Below, piece by piece: positions 45,198 to 52,813 of a DNA stretch of 64,000 nucleotides (position 1 is its first letter; the number at the start of each line of letters is the position of its first letter). The notes under the pieces are model-generated. The model was given only the letters and a program-made list of their open reading frames with translations. It did no database searches and had not been told where the DNA came from. A program made the position numbers and the translations under genes. This DNA comes from Euzebyella saccharophila (GTDB lineage: Bacteria; Bacteroidota; Bacteroidia; Flavobacteriales; Flavobacteriaceae): contig NZ_JACYFJ010000005.1 in assembly GCF_014855495.1 (NCBI RefSeq), forward strand, positions 290,231 through 354,230, in the 5' to 3' direction.

Positions 45198-46376
45198 TTA
45201 ATACCTTCTGGTACTTCTTGAAGAGCTTGACCTTGCGGTGGCACTTCTTTGTGTACGAGTAGGTGTTTTTCTTATTTTTCTTTGACTGGAACTTTTGGTT
45301 ACGGCATTGCTACCCCTACTTCTAGCGGTAGGTTGCTTTACCGTAGTTCTCTTTCTTGGTGTATTGTAACTCTTTGTAGTCCTGGTAACGGTTCTCATTG
45401 CCGGAGTTCTGGTAACCGTTCTTTTGGTTACCGTATTTCCTCTTGGAGAAGTTGCCGTGGTACTTCTTCTGGTTACTGTATTTCCATTTCTGTCCGTATA
45501 AGTACTTCTTTTCACCGTTCTATTGGCAGTAGAATTTACTCTCTTACTTTCGCCTTTACGGATCGTAGTAGAGCGAGTAGCTCTATTTTGGACAATAGCC
45601 TTATTGTTTCTGTCCGTACGCACATTGTTGCTTCTTACGTTATTATTATTTCTACTGGCCACAGATCGGCTATTACTTCTTACCGTAGTATTTCTAACCG
45701 CTACTCTACGGTCGTTTCTGTAAATTTTAGCTCTTTCTTTTCTGATCTGGTTCCTCCTATAATCTCTTCCAATTTTAGCATATGCTCTTCTCTTATTAAA
45801 TCTATAGGGTTTGTAGTATGTATATCTAACAGGGGTATAATACCTTCTATATGGTCTATTGAATACTAAGCAGAATCCAACCGCCGGTCTTATAAACAAA
45901 GAGTGAAATGGTCTAAAAACATAACGCCTGTTGTAAACGTTGATAAAGCCGGTGTGGTAATCATAAAATCCTCTAGCATTGTAGTATACATTCATGCCTC
46001 CAAGTCTACGTAAACGTCCGTTTCTATAGGTGATATCAACATCTCCTACTTGAGTAACACGTCCGTAATAATCATAGAAAATAGGAATGTTCTCTACTTG
46101 GATTACGGCACCGTAGTCATCGTATTGCACGTATGGATTGTAGTCAAATCCGGAATTGAAGGTAATCCCATTTCTTCTTCCATTTACATATCTATCGATA
46201 TAAAAATCAAATTCGCCATCTGGATATACTGAAAACGTAATGCCTTCTTCAACAAAAATAAAAGCGTCGTTGTACCTATAAGCATTGCGTTCTGCAACCT
46301 TATCTTCTGTACTGATAGCCAAAGCAGCAGAACTGCTCATAATCAAGGCTGAAAATAGTAGTACCAATTTTTTCAT
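45198..46376 (-). CDS. secreted Tyr/Arg-rich protein of unknown function
   Basis: A 392-residue protein with a signal peptide (LLFSALIMSSSAALA). The middle (about residues 30-190) is rich in Tyr, Phe and Arg (IPIFYDYYGRVTQVGDVDITY); the last 200 residues are low-complexity Arg/Thr/Ser/Asn repeats such as RTVTRTT, TVTKRTVTRTP, with few acidic residues, so the mature protein is very basic. It may bind DNA, polysaccharide or the cell surface after export, but no domain is recognised. Repeats of this kind are easily over-predicted as genes on the other strand; here the signal peptide and terminator support the minus-strand frame. Confidence 0.78.
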   Translation of the reverse strand: MKKLVLLFSALIMSSSAALAISTEDKVAERNAYRYNDAFIFVEEGITFSVYPDGEFDFYIDRYVNGRRNGITFNSGFDYNPYVQYDDYGAVIQVENIPIFYDYYGRVTQVGDVDITYRNGRLRRLGGMNVYYNARGFYDYHTGFINVYNRRYVFRPFHSLFIRPAVGFCLVFNRPYRRYYTPVRYTYYKPYRFNKRRAYAKIGRDYRRNQIRKERAKIYRNDRRVAVRNTTVRSNSRSVASRNNNNVRSNNVRTDRNNKAIVQNRATRSTTIRKGESKRVNSTANRTVKRSTYTDRNGNTVTRRSTTATSPRGNTVTKRTVTRTPAMRTVTRTTKSYNTPRKRTTVKQPTARSRGSNAVTKSSSQRKIRKTPTRTQRSATARSSSSRSTRRY

Positions 46377-46561
46377 GATATAAGGTTTTAAATTCCTGAA
46401 TGCAATTATTTACATTCACCATGAAATAAACAAACAGCGTGCCAAAAAAAAGCAGATAATCTTAAGATATTGATTTTTAGTTGCTTAAATCGTAAATGGG
46501 TGGGGTTTTAGAACGAATTTTTTTATCTTTTCATAAAAGATGAAAGCTTGATTCAGAGAAA

Positions 46562-49345
46562 TTATAGTTTTTCGGCCAGGTATTTTGCGGTAAAGGATTT
46601 GTTATTTTTAACTACCTCCTCCGGCGTTCCCGTAACCAATAAATCGCCTCCATTTTCTCCTCCTTCGGGACCCAGATCAACAATATAATCCGCACATTTA
46701 ATGAGTTCAATGTTATGTTCGATCACCACTACAGAATGTCCTTTTTCTATAAGAGCATCAAAAGATTTAAGTAGTTTTTTAATATCGTGAAAATGTAGAC
46801 CCGTGGTAGGTTCATCAAAAATGAAAAGTGCTTTGTCCTTGGTGGTTCCTTTCACCAAAAAGGAAGCTAGTTTAATTCTTTGCGCCTCACCACCGGAAAG
46901 GGTGGAGGAAGATTGACCCAAAGTAACGTAGCCCAAACCAACATCTTGTAGCGGCCTGAGTTTAGTTACAATTCGTTTTTGCTTGTGCAGTTCAAAAAAA
47001 GCGATGGCATCCTCAATGGTCATGTTCAGAACATCGTCAATATTGGCATCGTTAAATTTTACCTCAAGTACTTCTTTTTTAAATCGTTTGCCATGGCAGG
47101 TATCGCATTCAAGATGAACATCTGCCATAAATTGCATCTCAACAGTAATTTCGCCCTCACCCTTACATTTTTCACATCGGCCGCCATCAACATTAAAAGA
47201 AAAATGTTTTGCTTGATAGGCTCTTATTTTGGATAATTTCTGAGAAGCAAAAAGATTTCTTATGTCATCATAAGCCTTAATGTAAGTTACCGGATTTGAT
47301 CTAGAAGACCTTCCAATAGGGTTTTGGTCTACAAATTCTACATGTTTGATATTTTTGAACTGCCCTTCAAAACTACTGTACTGCCCCGTTTTTTCACCAT
47401 ACCCACCGGTTTCCTTAAGTATGATAGGATAAAGTAATTTTTTTACCAACGTACTTTTTCCGCTACCGGACACTCCGGTAACAACTGTTAGCATATTTAA
47501 AGGAAAGGTTACATCTATATTTTTAAGGTTGTTCTCCCTTGCGCCAAGTATTTTGATAAAATCTTTGGATGTTCTCCTTTTCTTTGGAACTTCTATTTCT
47601 TTGGATCCGTTGAGGTACCCGGCGGTAAGGGAATTTGATTTTAAAACTTTGGTAAGGGGACCATATGCCACAACTTCACCTCCATGGCTTCCCGCTTCCG
47701 GGCCAATATCTATTACTTCGTCTGCTGCTTTCATGATATCCTCATCATGCTCAACTACAATGACCGTATTTCCTAAGTCCCTTAAGGAGAGGAGTACCTC
47801 AATAAGGTTTTCCGTATCCTTGGGATGTAAGCCAATACTAGGTTCATCCAAGATATACATACTCCCCACGAGGCTACTTCCCAAGGAGGTGGCCAAATTG
47901 ATCCGTTGGCTCTCCCCACCGGAAAGGGAATTGCTCTTTCTATTTAAGGTAAGATAACTTAGGCCTACCTTTAACAGGAAGCCTAATCTGGTGTTGATCT
48001 CTTTAAGTAATCTGGAAGCAATTTTTTCGTCATTTGGGCTTAGGTTCAGCTCTTCAAAAAACGGAATGAGCCGTTTTATGGGAAGTTCAACCAAATCTGA
48101 TATACTCTTACCATCAATTTTTACATAATCCGTTTCTTTTCTAAGCCGTTTCCCTTTACAGACATCGCATTTGGTTTTACCCCTATAGCGGGAAAGCATT
48201 ACCCTATTCTGAATTTTATAACTCTTTTCCTCTAGGGATTCAAAAAATTTATGGATGCCGATAAAATGGTCGTTACCGCCCCAAACCAATTGTTTTTGTT
48301 TATCCGTAAGTTCAAACCAGGGTTTGTGTATTGGAAAGTCAAATTTATAGGCCGAGTTTACAAGTTGATCTCGGTACCAACCCATAGTTTCCCCTCTCCA
48401 AGGTGAAACGGCATTATCATAAACTGAAATGCCCGTATTGGGGATAACTAAATCTTCATCTATTCCAATTACGTCTCCATAGCCTTCACATTTAGGACAT
48501 GCCCCATAAGGATTGTTAAAGCTGAAAAGATGTACGTTGGGCTCTAGAAATGTGAGTCCGTCTAGCTCAAATTTATTGCTAAACGGGGTTTGTTTTCCAT
48601 TCTGTAATTCTTCTATGATACATTCTCCCTTACCTTCAAAGAAAGCGGTATCTACGGCATTGGCCAATCTATTATAAAAATCTTCATCATCTTTAACGAT
48701 GACCCTGTCTACCACTAAATAAAAATCACGGTCTAGATTTTTAGGAGCATTATCTATGCGAAAAACCTCACCTTTATATTGAATACGGGCATATCCTTGT
48801 TTACTCAGTAATTGAAGGGATTTACCAACTTCACGGTTTTCGGGAATGTGAATAGGGGCCAATAGGAGTAGCTTGGTACCCTCATCAAAAGTTTTTATAT
48901 GCTCTACAACATCCGTAACCGAATCCTTTTTTACTTGTCTTCCAGAAATTGGGGAATAGGTCTTACCAATCCTTGCGTACAACAATTTAAGATAGTCGTA
49001 AATTTCAGTGGTTGTTCCCACTGTAGAACGAGGATTGGTAGAGTTTACCTTTTGCTCAATGGCAATGGCCGGGGCAATACCTTTTATATATTCTACTTTA
49101 GGTTTGTCAAGTTTGCCAAGAAACTGCCTAGCGTAGGAAGATAAGCTTTCTACATATCTTCGCTGTCCTTCGGCATAGAGGGTATCAAAGGCTAAACTGG
49201 ATTTCCCCGACCCAGAGAGGCCCGTTATCACTACTAATTTGTTTCTGGGAATGACAACATCTATATTCTTTAGGTTGTGAAGGTTAGCTCCTTTAATGAT
49301 GATGTTTTCCTTGGGGTTGACGTCTAGATTCACTGTCATTTTCAT
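46562..49345 (-). CDS. uvrA: excinuclease ABC subunit A (UvrA)
   Basis: The damage-recognition ATPase of nucleotide excision repair. The 927-residue product has two ABC modules with Walker A motifs GLSGSGKSSLAF (near the start) and GVSGSGKSTLVKKL (about residue 620), the signatures SLSGGESQRINLA and TLSGGEAQRIKLA, and paired-cysteine zinc sites (CPKCEGYGD, CDVCKGKR; CEKCKGEGE, CDTCHGKR). I choose the ATG at 49345; an ATG two codons later is possible, while an upstream TTG at 49366 lies beyond the promoter. The usual length is about 940. Confidence 0.94.
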   Translation of the reverse strand: MKMTVNLDVNPKENIIIKGANLHNLKNIDVVIPRNKLVVITGLSGSGKSSLAFDTLYAEGQRRYVESLSSYARQFLGKLDKPKVEYIKGIAPAIAIEQKVNSTNPRSTVGTTTEIYDYLKLLYARIGKTYSPISGRQVKKDSVTDVVEHIKTFDEGTKLLLLAPIHIPENREVGKSLQLLSKQGYARIQYKGEVFRIDNAPKNLDRDFYLVVDRVIVKDDEDFYNRLANAVDTAFFEGKGECIIEELQNGKQTPFSNKFELDGLTFLEPNVHLFSFNNPYGACPKCEGYGDVIGIDEDLVIPNTGISVYDNAVSPWRGETMGWYRDQLVNSAYKFDFPIHKPWFELTDKQKQLVWGGNDHFIGIHKFFESLEEKSYKIQNRVMLSRYRGKTKCDVCKGKRLRKETDYVKIDGKSISDLVELPIKRLIPFFEELNLSPNDEKIASRLLKEINTRLGFLLKVGLSYLTLNRKSNSLSGGESQRINLATSLGSSLVGSMYILDEPSIGLHPKDTENLIEVLLSLRDLGNTVIVVEHDEDIMKAADEVIDIGPEAGSHGGEVVAYGPLTKVLKSNSLTAGYLNGSKEIEVPKKRRTSKDFIKILGARENNLKNIDVTFPLNMLTVVTGVSGSGKSTLVKKLLYPIILKETGGYGEKTGQYSSFEGQFKNIKHVEFVDQNPIGRSSRSNPVTYIKAYDDIRNLFASQKLSKIRAYQAKHFSFNVDGGRCEKCKGEGEITVEMQFMADVHLECDTCHGKRFKKEVLEVKFNDANIDDVLNMTIEDAIAFFELHKQKRIVTKLRPLQDVGLGYVTLGQSSSTLSGGEAQRIKLASFLVKGTTKDKALFIFDEPTTGLHFHDIKKLLKSFDALIEKGHSVVVIEHNIELIKCADYIVDLGPEGGENGGDLLVTGTPEEVVKNNKSFTAKYLAEKL

Positions 49346-49354
49346 ATATCTTAT

Positions 49355-49362
49355 GCAAAGAT
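49355..49362 (-). promoter_or_regulatory. -7 element of uvrA
   Basis: TATCTTTG on the minus strand, ending 9 nt before the chosen ATG at 49345. Confidence 0.55.
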
Positions 49363-49432
49363 ACAATGAACCTTTATAATTACTGACTCGTATGTTATAT
49401 AGGAGTGCTCAAAAGATGAAGTTGGAAAGAAT

Positions 49433-49465
49433 TTTGTAGGTAATACTTAATTTTTTCTATATTTG
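49433..49465 (+). promoter_or_regulatory. Two-box promoter of the first sigma-factor cassette
   Basis: TTTG at 49433-49436 and TATATTTG at 49458-49465, 21-nt spacer. The leader to the ATG at 49588 is about 120 nt and contains a small hairpin (ACACCT 49536-49541 / AGGTGT 49555-49560). Confidence 0.65.
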
Positions 49466-49587
49466 AATCTAACAAAACGTTAAGACGCCTATAGTATACT
49501 ATTACTTTTTTAAAATTTAAGCCAGTTTTATCACCACACCTTCTCTTCAATAACAGGTGTTGTGTTTTAATTTAAAAAGTAATAGCT

Positions 49588-50169
49588 ATGGATGTACAAC
49601 TAGAAGATTCCGTTCTAATCAAAAAATATGTTTCCGGTGATGAAAAAGCTCTGGAAGCACTCATAGACAAGCACAATCAACGACTTAGTAGTTTTATTTA
49701 CTCCAAGGTAAACAGTAGGGACATTACCGAGGACATTTTTCAAGATACCTTTATTAAGGTAATAAAAACCCTAAGAAGGGGTACTTATAATGAAGAAGGA
49801 AAATTTCTACCGTGGGTCATGAGAATTGCCCATAACCTAATTATTGATCATTTTAGAAAAAGTAGCAGAATGCCCATGTACGATGGTTCTAATACTTTCG
49901 ATATCTTTTCATTTATAGGTGATGATAAACTCAATGTTGAGCACCAGATTATAAAAGATCAAATTGATTTGGATTTGGGGGTCTTGATAAACGAATTGCC
50001 AGCAGACCAAAGAGATGTTTTGGTCATGCGTATCTATAAGGATATGAGTTTTAAGGAAATTTCTGAAAATACAGGGGTAAGTATTAATACGGCATTGGGA
50101 AGAATGCGCTACGCACTTATTAATCTTAGAAAGATCATTGAGCAAAATGATATTGTTTTAACGATTTAA
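49588..50169 (+). CDS. RNA polymerase sigma-70 family factor, copy 1
   Basis: A 193-residue ECF-type sigma factor. Region 2 contains HNQRLSSFIYSKV, DITEDIFQDTFIKVI, the core-binding and -10 recognition helices, and WVMRIAHNLIIDHFRK; region 4 has PADQRDVLVMRIYKDMSFKEISENTGVSINTALGRM (split here into its helix-turn-helix) and ends near LRKIIEQ. By hand count it is about 78% identical to the second copy at 50776-51357. No anti-sigma gene of the FecR type follows; instead a 47-residue gene lies 75 nt downstream, as in copy 2. The long leader and own promoter suggest independent control. Confidence 0.92.
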   Translation: MDVQLEDSVLIKKYVSGDEKALEALIDKHNQRLSSFIYSKVNSRDITEDIFQDTFIKVIKTLRRGTYNEEGKFLPWVMRIAHNLIIDHFRKSSRMPMYDGSNTFDIFSFIGDDKLNVEHQIIKDQIDLDLGVLINELPADQRDVLVMRIYKDMSFKEISENTGVSINTALGRMRYALINLRKIIEQNDIVLTI

Positions 50170-50244
50170 TGGACCATAGGTCGAACGTATTCATTATATT
50201 TATATTCACGGCGTTATTATGCAGTAACAATACTGGATATAGAT

Positions 50245-50388
50245 ATGGAAAAAATTTACTCTGCGAATCGAAGAAAAGAAAATGAATTAAAGGCTAGTGA
50301 TAGAACAGTTAAGTTCTTATTGGATTATTCTAAATCCTTAAAAGTAACGGAAGCCAAAGGAATTAAGTTTGAATCTAATATGAACTAG
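50245..50388 (+). CDS. 47-residue protein downstream of sigma factor copy 1
   Basis: A short gene, ATG at 50245, TAG at 50386-50388. The product begins MEKIYS and carries KFLLDYSKSLKVTEAKG in its second half. It shares 23 of 47 positions by hand count, without gaps, with the protein at 51429-51572. Its ends are best conserved, which indicates selection for the protein. It has no cysteine or membrane segment. It sits between a sigma gene and a terminator, so it may be a small regulator of the sigma factor; that is an inference from position only. Confidence 0.72.
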   Translation: MEKIYSANRRKENELKASDRTVKFLLDYSKSLKVTEAKGIKFESNMN

Positions 50389-50411
50389 ATTTAAAAACTT
50401 CAACATTTAAG

Positions 50412-50447
50412 AAAGGTCTTGATAGCTAAATCAAGGCCTTTTTTTAT
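50412..50447 (+). terminator. Terminator closing sigma cassette 1
   Basis: Arms AAAGGTCTTGA / TCAAGGCCTTT with one G-T pair, then a T-run. The following 330 nt up to copy 2 shows no gene and presumably contains its promoter. Confidence 0.82.
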
Positions 50448-50775
50448 TGTAACTAGTTTATTTTCAACCTAGTTGAGCGATAACAGTCACCTTTATCCTC
50501 TAGTATAAAAGAATTTAAAGGGTAAAAACCAAGAATATTTCTCCAGTTCAAGTGAAAATCAACGCACTTGTATTCCATTTATTTTATAGAAAACAGAAAA
50601 TGTAGGTTTTCACATCAGAAACTGGCAGTTTGACAACATTGTTTTCTCAACAACCCTCAATCTTTCTAGTTTTATATCAGAATTAAACAAGCTATCCCTC
50701 AAAGGATTAACAGAAAAATTAACTAATGACCTTATAGCAATCTTATTTGGTTGCTCAAATCTAAAAAAAGCACGC
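50448..50775. other. Intergenic region before sigma factor copy 2
   Basis: A+T-rich sequence without an open frame worth calling. Unlike the region before copy 1, I see no exact TAnnTTTG element here, so the second cassette may use a different promoter. The 5' region is not clearly similar to that of copy 1; similarity between the cassettes begins with the coding sequence. Confidence 0.5.
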
Positions 50776-51357
50776 ATGAACCTACAGACCGAAGACTCAG
50801 TACTAGTTAGAGATTACATTTCAGGTGATGAAAAAGCCCTGGAGATTTTAATCAATCGTCACAACCAAAGAATTACGAGTTTCATTTACTCTAAAGTTTT
50901 GGATAGGGATATTACCGAAGATATCTTTCAGGATACCTTTATTAAAGTAATCAAAACCCTTAAAAAAGGAAGTTATAGTGAAGAGGGTAAATTTTTACCT
51001 TGGGTAATGAGAATAGCTCATAACCTAATTATAGACCACTTTAGGAAGAACAAAAGAATGCCAATGTTCGAGGGAAATGATGATTTTAACATTTTTTCCG
51101 TAATTGGTGATGAAAAATTGAATGCAGAAAAGCAATTGATCAAAGACCAGATCGATAGCGACCTTAGGACCCTGGTTGAAGAGTTGCCAGATGACCAGAG
51201 AGAAGTTCTTATCATGCGTATCTACAGAGATATGAGCTTTAAAGAGATTTCAGAAAATACAGGAGTAAGCATAAATACCGCACTAGGTAGAATGAGATAT
51301 GCTTTAATCAACCTCAGAAAAATTATTGAAAAGAACAATATTGTTTTAACAAATTAA
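50776..51357 (+). CDS. RNA polymerase sigma-70 family factor, copy 2
   Basis: A 193-residue ECF-type sigma factor, same length as copy 1 and collinear with it without gaps. Differences are concentrated at the N-terminus, in the linker between regions 2 and 4 (GNDDFNIFSVIGDEK) and near the last residues; region 2.3-2.4 and the region-4 helix-turn-helix are almost unchanged. This predicts very similar promoter specificity with possibly different control. The gene is followed 71 nt later by the second 47-residue gene and a perfect terminator. Confidence 0.92.
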   Translation: MNLQTEDSVLVRDYISGDEKALEILINRHNQRITSFIYSKVLDRDITEDIFQDTFIKVIKTLKKGSYSEEGKFLPWVMRIAHNLIIDHFRKNKRMPMFEGNDDFNIFSVIGDEKLNAEKQLIKDQIDSDLRTLVEELPDDQREVLIMRIYRDMSFKEISENTGVSINTALGRMRYALINLRKIIEKNNIVLTN

Positions 51358-51428
51358 GAAGGTCACAAAATTAAATAACAATATTTCCTATGTAGTTGCG
51401 TTATCCTTAGTATAACTATGCTACTGAT

Positions 51429-51572
51429 ATGGAAAAAATCTACTCTGAGAACCTTGAAAGAGGTAAGTTTGTAAAGACAAGTGCTGAGACAATCCGGTTT
51501 TTATTGGATTTCTCCAAACAATTTCATGTAACGGAATATAAAGAATTCTGTTTTGAAAACAGTTTAAACTAA
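51429..51572 (+). CDS. 47-residue protein downstream of sigma factor copy 2
   Basis: A short gene, ATG at 51429, TAA at 51570-51572. It starts MEKIYS and has FLLDFSKQFHVTEYKE, matching its paralogue at 50245-50388 in length and layout while differing in the middle. The duplicated order (sigma, 71-75 nt gap, 47-residue protein, terminator) shows that the small gene belongs to the cassette. The function is unknown. Confidence 0.72.
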   Translation: MEKIYSENLERGKFVKTSAETIRFLLDFSKQFHVTEYKEFCFENSLN

Positions 51573-51610
51573 AACAAGAAAGCCCCAGTTTATTGGGGCT
51601 TTCTTGTTTT
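51571..51610. terminator. Perfect bidirectional terminator shared by sigma cassette 2 and nth
   Basis: A perfect 17-nt inverted repeat (51571-51587 and 51594-51610) with a 6-nt loop. Its right arm encodes the last residues of endonuclease III on the minus strand, and its left arm begins within the stop codon of the 47-residue gene. Confidence 0.93.
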
Positions 51611-52252
51611 TAGATATTCATAAAGTACAGTTTTTCTTCCAATGGTTTTGGTGATGATGTCTTTATCCAAATTCCATCCCCGGGCGGGTGAATATTCACG
51701 ACCATACCAGATAATTTGCAAGTGAAGGTCGTTCCACAATTCTTTGGGAAACAATCTCTTTGCATCTTTTTCTGTTTGAACAACATTTTTTCCGTTGGAA
51801 AAACCCCAGCGGTACATTAAACGGTGAATATGGGTATCTACAGGAAATGCTGGAATGCCAAACGCTTGGGAAACCACTACACTTGCCGTTTTATGGCCAA
51901 CTGCGGGCAGCTCTTCCAATAGCTCAATCTCTTTTGGAACCTCTCCATTATACTTTTCTATTAATATGTGTGATAATCCATGAATACCTTTGGATTTCAT
52001 TGGGGATAGACCTACAGGTTTAATAATTTCCCTTATCTCCTCTACGGATAGTTTCACCATATCAAATGGGTTATCCGCTTTTTCAAAAAGTAACGGTGTG
52101 ATCTGATTGACCCTTACATCTGTACTTTGCGCAGACATAAGAACCGCAATCAACAGGGTATATGGGTCTTTATGGTCTAAGGGAACCGGGATTTCCGGGT
52201 AAAGTTCTTGTAAGGTCCGTATAACAAATGTAACCTTTTCGGCTTTCGTCAT
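51590..52252 (-). CDS. nth: endonuclease III (Nth), variant lacking the iron-sulfur cluster
   Basis: A 220-residue DNA glycosylase/AP lyase for oxidised pyrimidines. The helix-hairpin-helix is LEELPAVGHKTASVVV, with the catalytic lysine in GHKTA and the aspartate in PVDTHIHRLMYRWG. The usual C-terminal Cys-x6-Cys-x2-Cys-x5-Cys loop is absent: the segment reads WYGREYSPARGWNLDKDIITKTIG, with no cysteine. The protein must therefore be cluster-free. Its 3' end overlaps the shared terminator with the sigma cassette. Confidence 0.9.
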   Translation of the reverse strand: MTKAEKVTFVIRTLQELYPEIPVPLDHKDPYTLLIAVLMSAQSTDVRVNQITPLLFEKADNPFDMVKLSVEEIREIIKPVGLSPMKSKGIHGLSHILIEKYNGEVPKEIELLEELPAVGHKTASVVVSQAFGIPAFPVDTHIHRLMYRWGFSNGKNVVQTEKDAKRLFPKELWNDLHLQIIWYGREYSPARGWNLDKDIITKTIGRKTVLYEYLKTRKPQ

Positions 52253-52313
52253 TTTTACTTAGTTTCGTTAAAAAAATAACTGATTTGCGAAGGTAAATTA
52301 AAATAAGAAACAT

Positions 52314-52763
52314 ATGTTGAAAGTAGGGGATAGTGTACCTGATTTTATTTCCAAAGATCAAGATGGTACCATCATAAAATTATCGGATTATAAGGGACAA
52401 AAATTGATTGTTTTTTTCTACCCAAGAGCCAACACACCAGGGTGTACTGCTGAGGCGTGTAATTTACGTGACAATTATAATGCCTTAAAAGCTGCAGGTT
52501 ATGAACTTTTAGGGGTAAGTGAGGATACAGAAAAGAAGCAATCCAATTTTAAAAGTAAATACGAATTACCTTTTCCCTTATTGGCGGATGAAGACCATTC
52601 CGTTATTAATGCGTTTGGGGTTTGGGGCCCCAAGAAATTTATGGGAAGAGAGTTCGAAGGAATTTTAAGGACTACATTTTTAATTGATGAAAATGGAGTA
52701 GTGGAAAGGGTTATTGAAAAAGTGAAGACTAAAGACCACGCCTCTCAAATACTGGATGCCTAA
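52314..52763 (+). CDS. bcp: thioredoxin-dependent thiol peroxidase (Bcp / peroxiredoxin Q)
   Basis: A 149-residue peroxiredoxin that reduces hydrogen and alkyl peroxides with thioredoxin. The peroxidatic cysteine is in ANTPGCTAEACNLRD, with the resolving cysteine five residues later (C-T-A-E-A-C), the atypical 2-Cys pattern of Bcp/PrxQ. FGVWGPKKFMGREFEGILRTTFLID is the conserved C-terminal part. Divergent from nth (61 nt apart). The stop codon lies within a 20-nt perfect inverted repeat acting as terminator. Confidence 0.93.
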   Translation: MLKVGDSVPDFISKDQDGTIIKLSDYKGQKLIVFFYPRANTPGCTAEACNLRDNYNALKAAGYELLGVSEDTEKKQSNFKSKYELPFPLLADEDHSVINAFGVWGPKKFMGREFEGILRTTFLIDENGVVERVIEKVKTKDHASQILDA

Positions 52764-52805
52764 AACAAAAAAGTCCCGAAATATATTTCGGGACTTTTTT
52801 GTTTT
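52762..52805. terminator. Long perfect terminator downstream of bcp
   Basis: A 20-nt perfect inverted repeat with a 4-nt loop (arms contain AAAGTCCCGAAA / TTTCGGGACTTT). It serves the convergent genes ending at 52763 and 52814. Confidence 0.92.
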
Positions 52806-52813
52806 GTATACTT

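Noticed and set aside
45249..45869. Plus-strand frame of 206 codons rich in Ser, Thr and Ile.
   Set aside because: It is the antisense of the Arg/Thr repeats of the secreted protein; low complexity explains the long frame.
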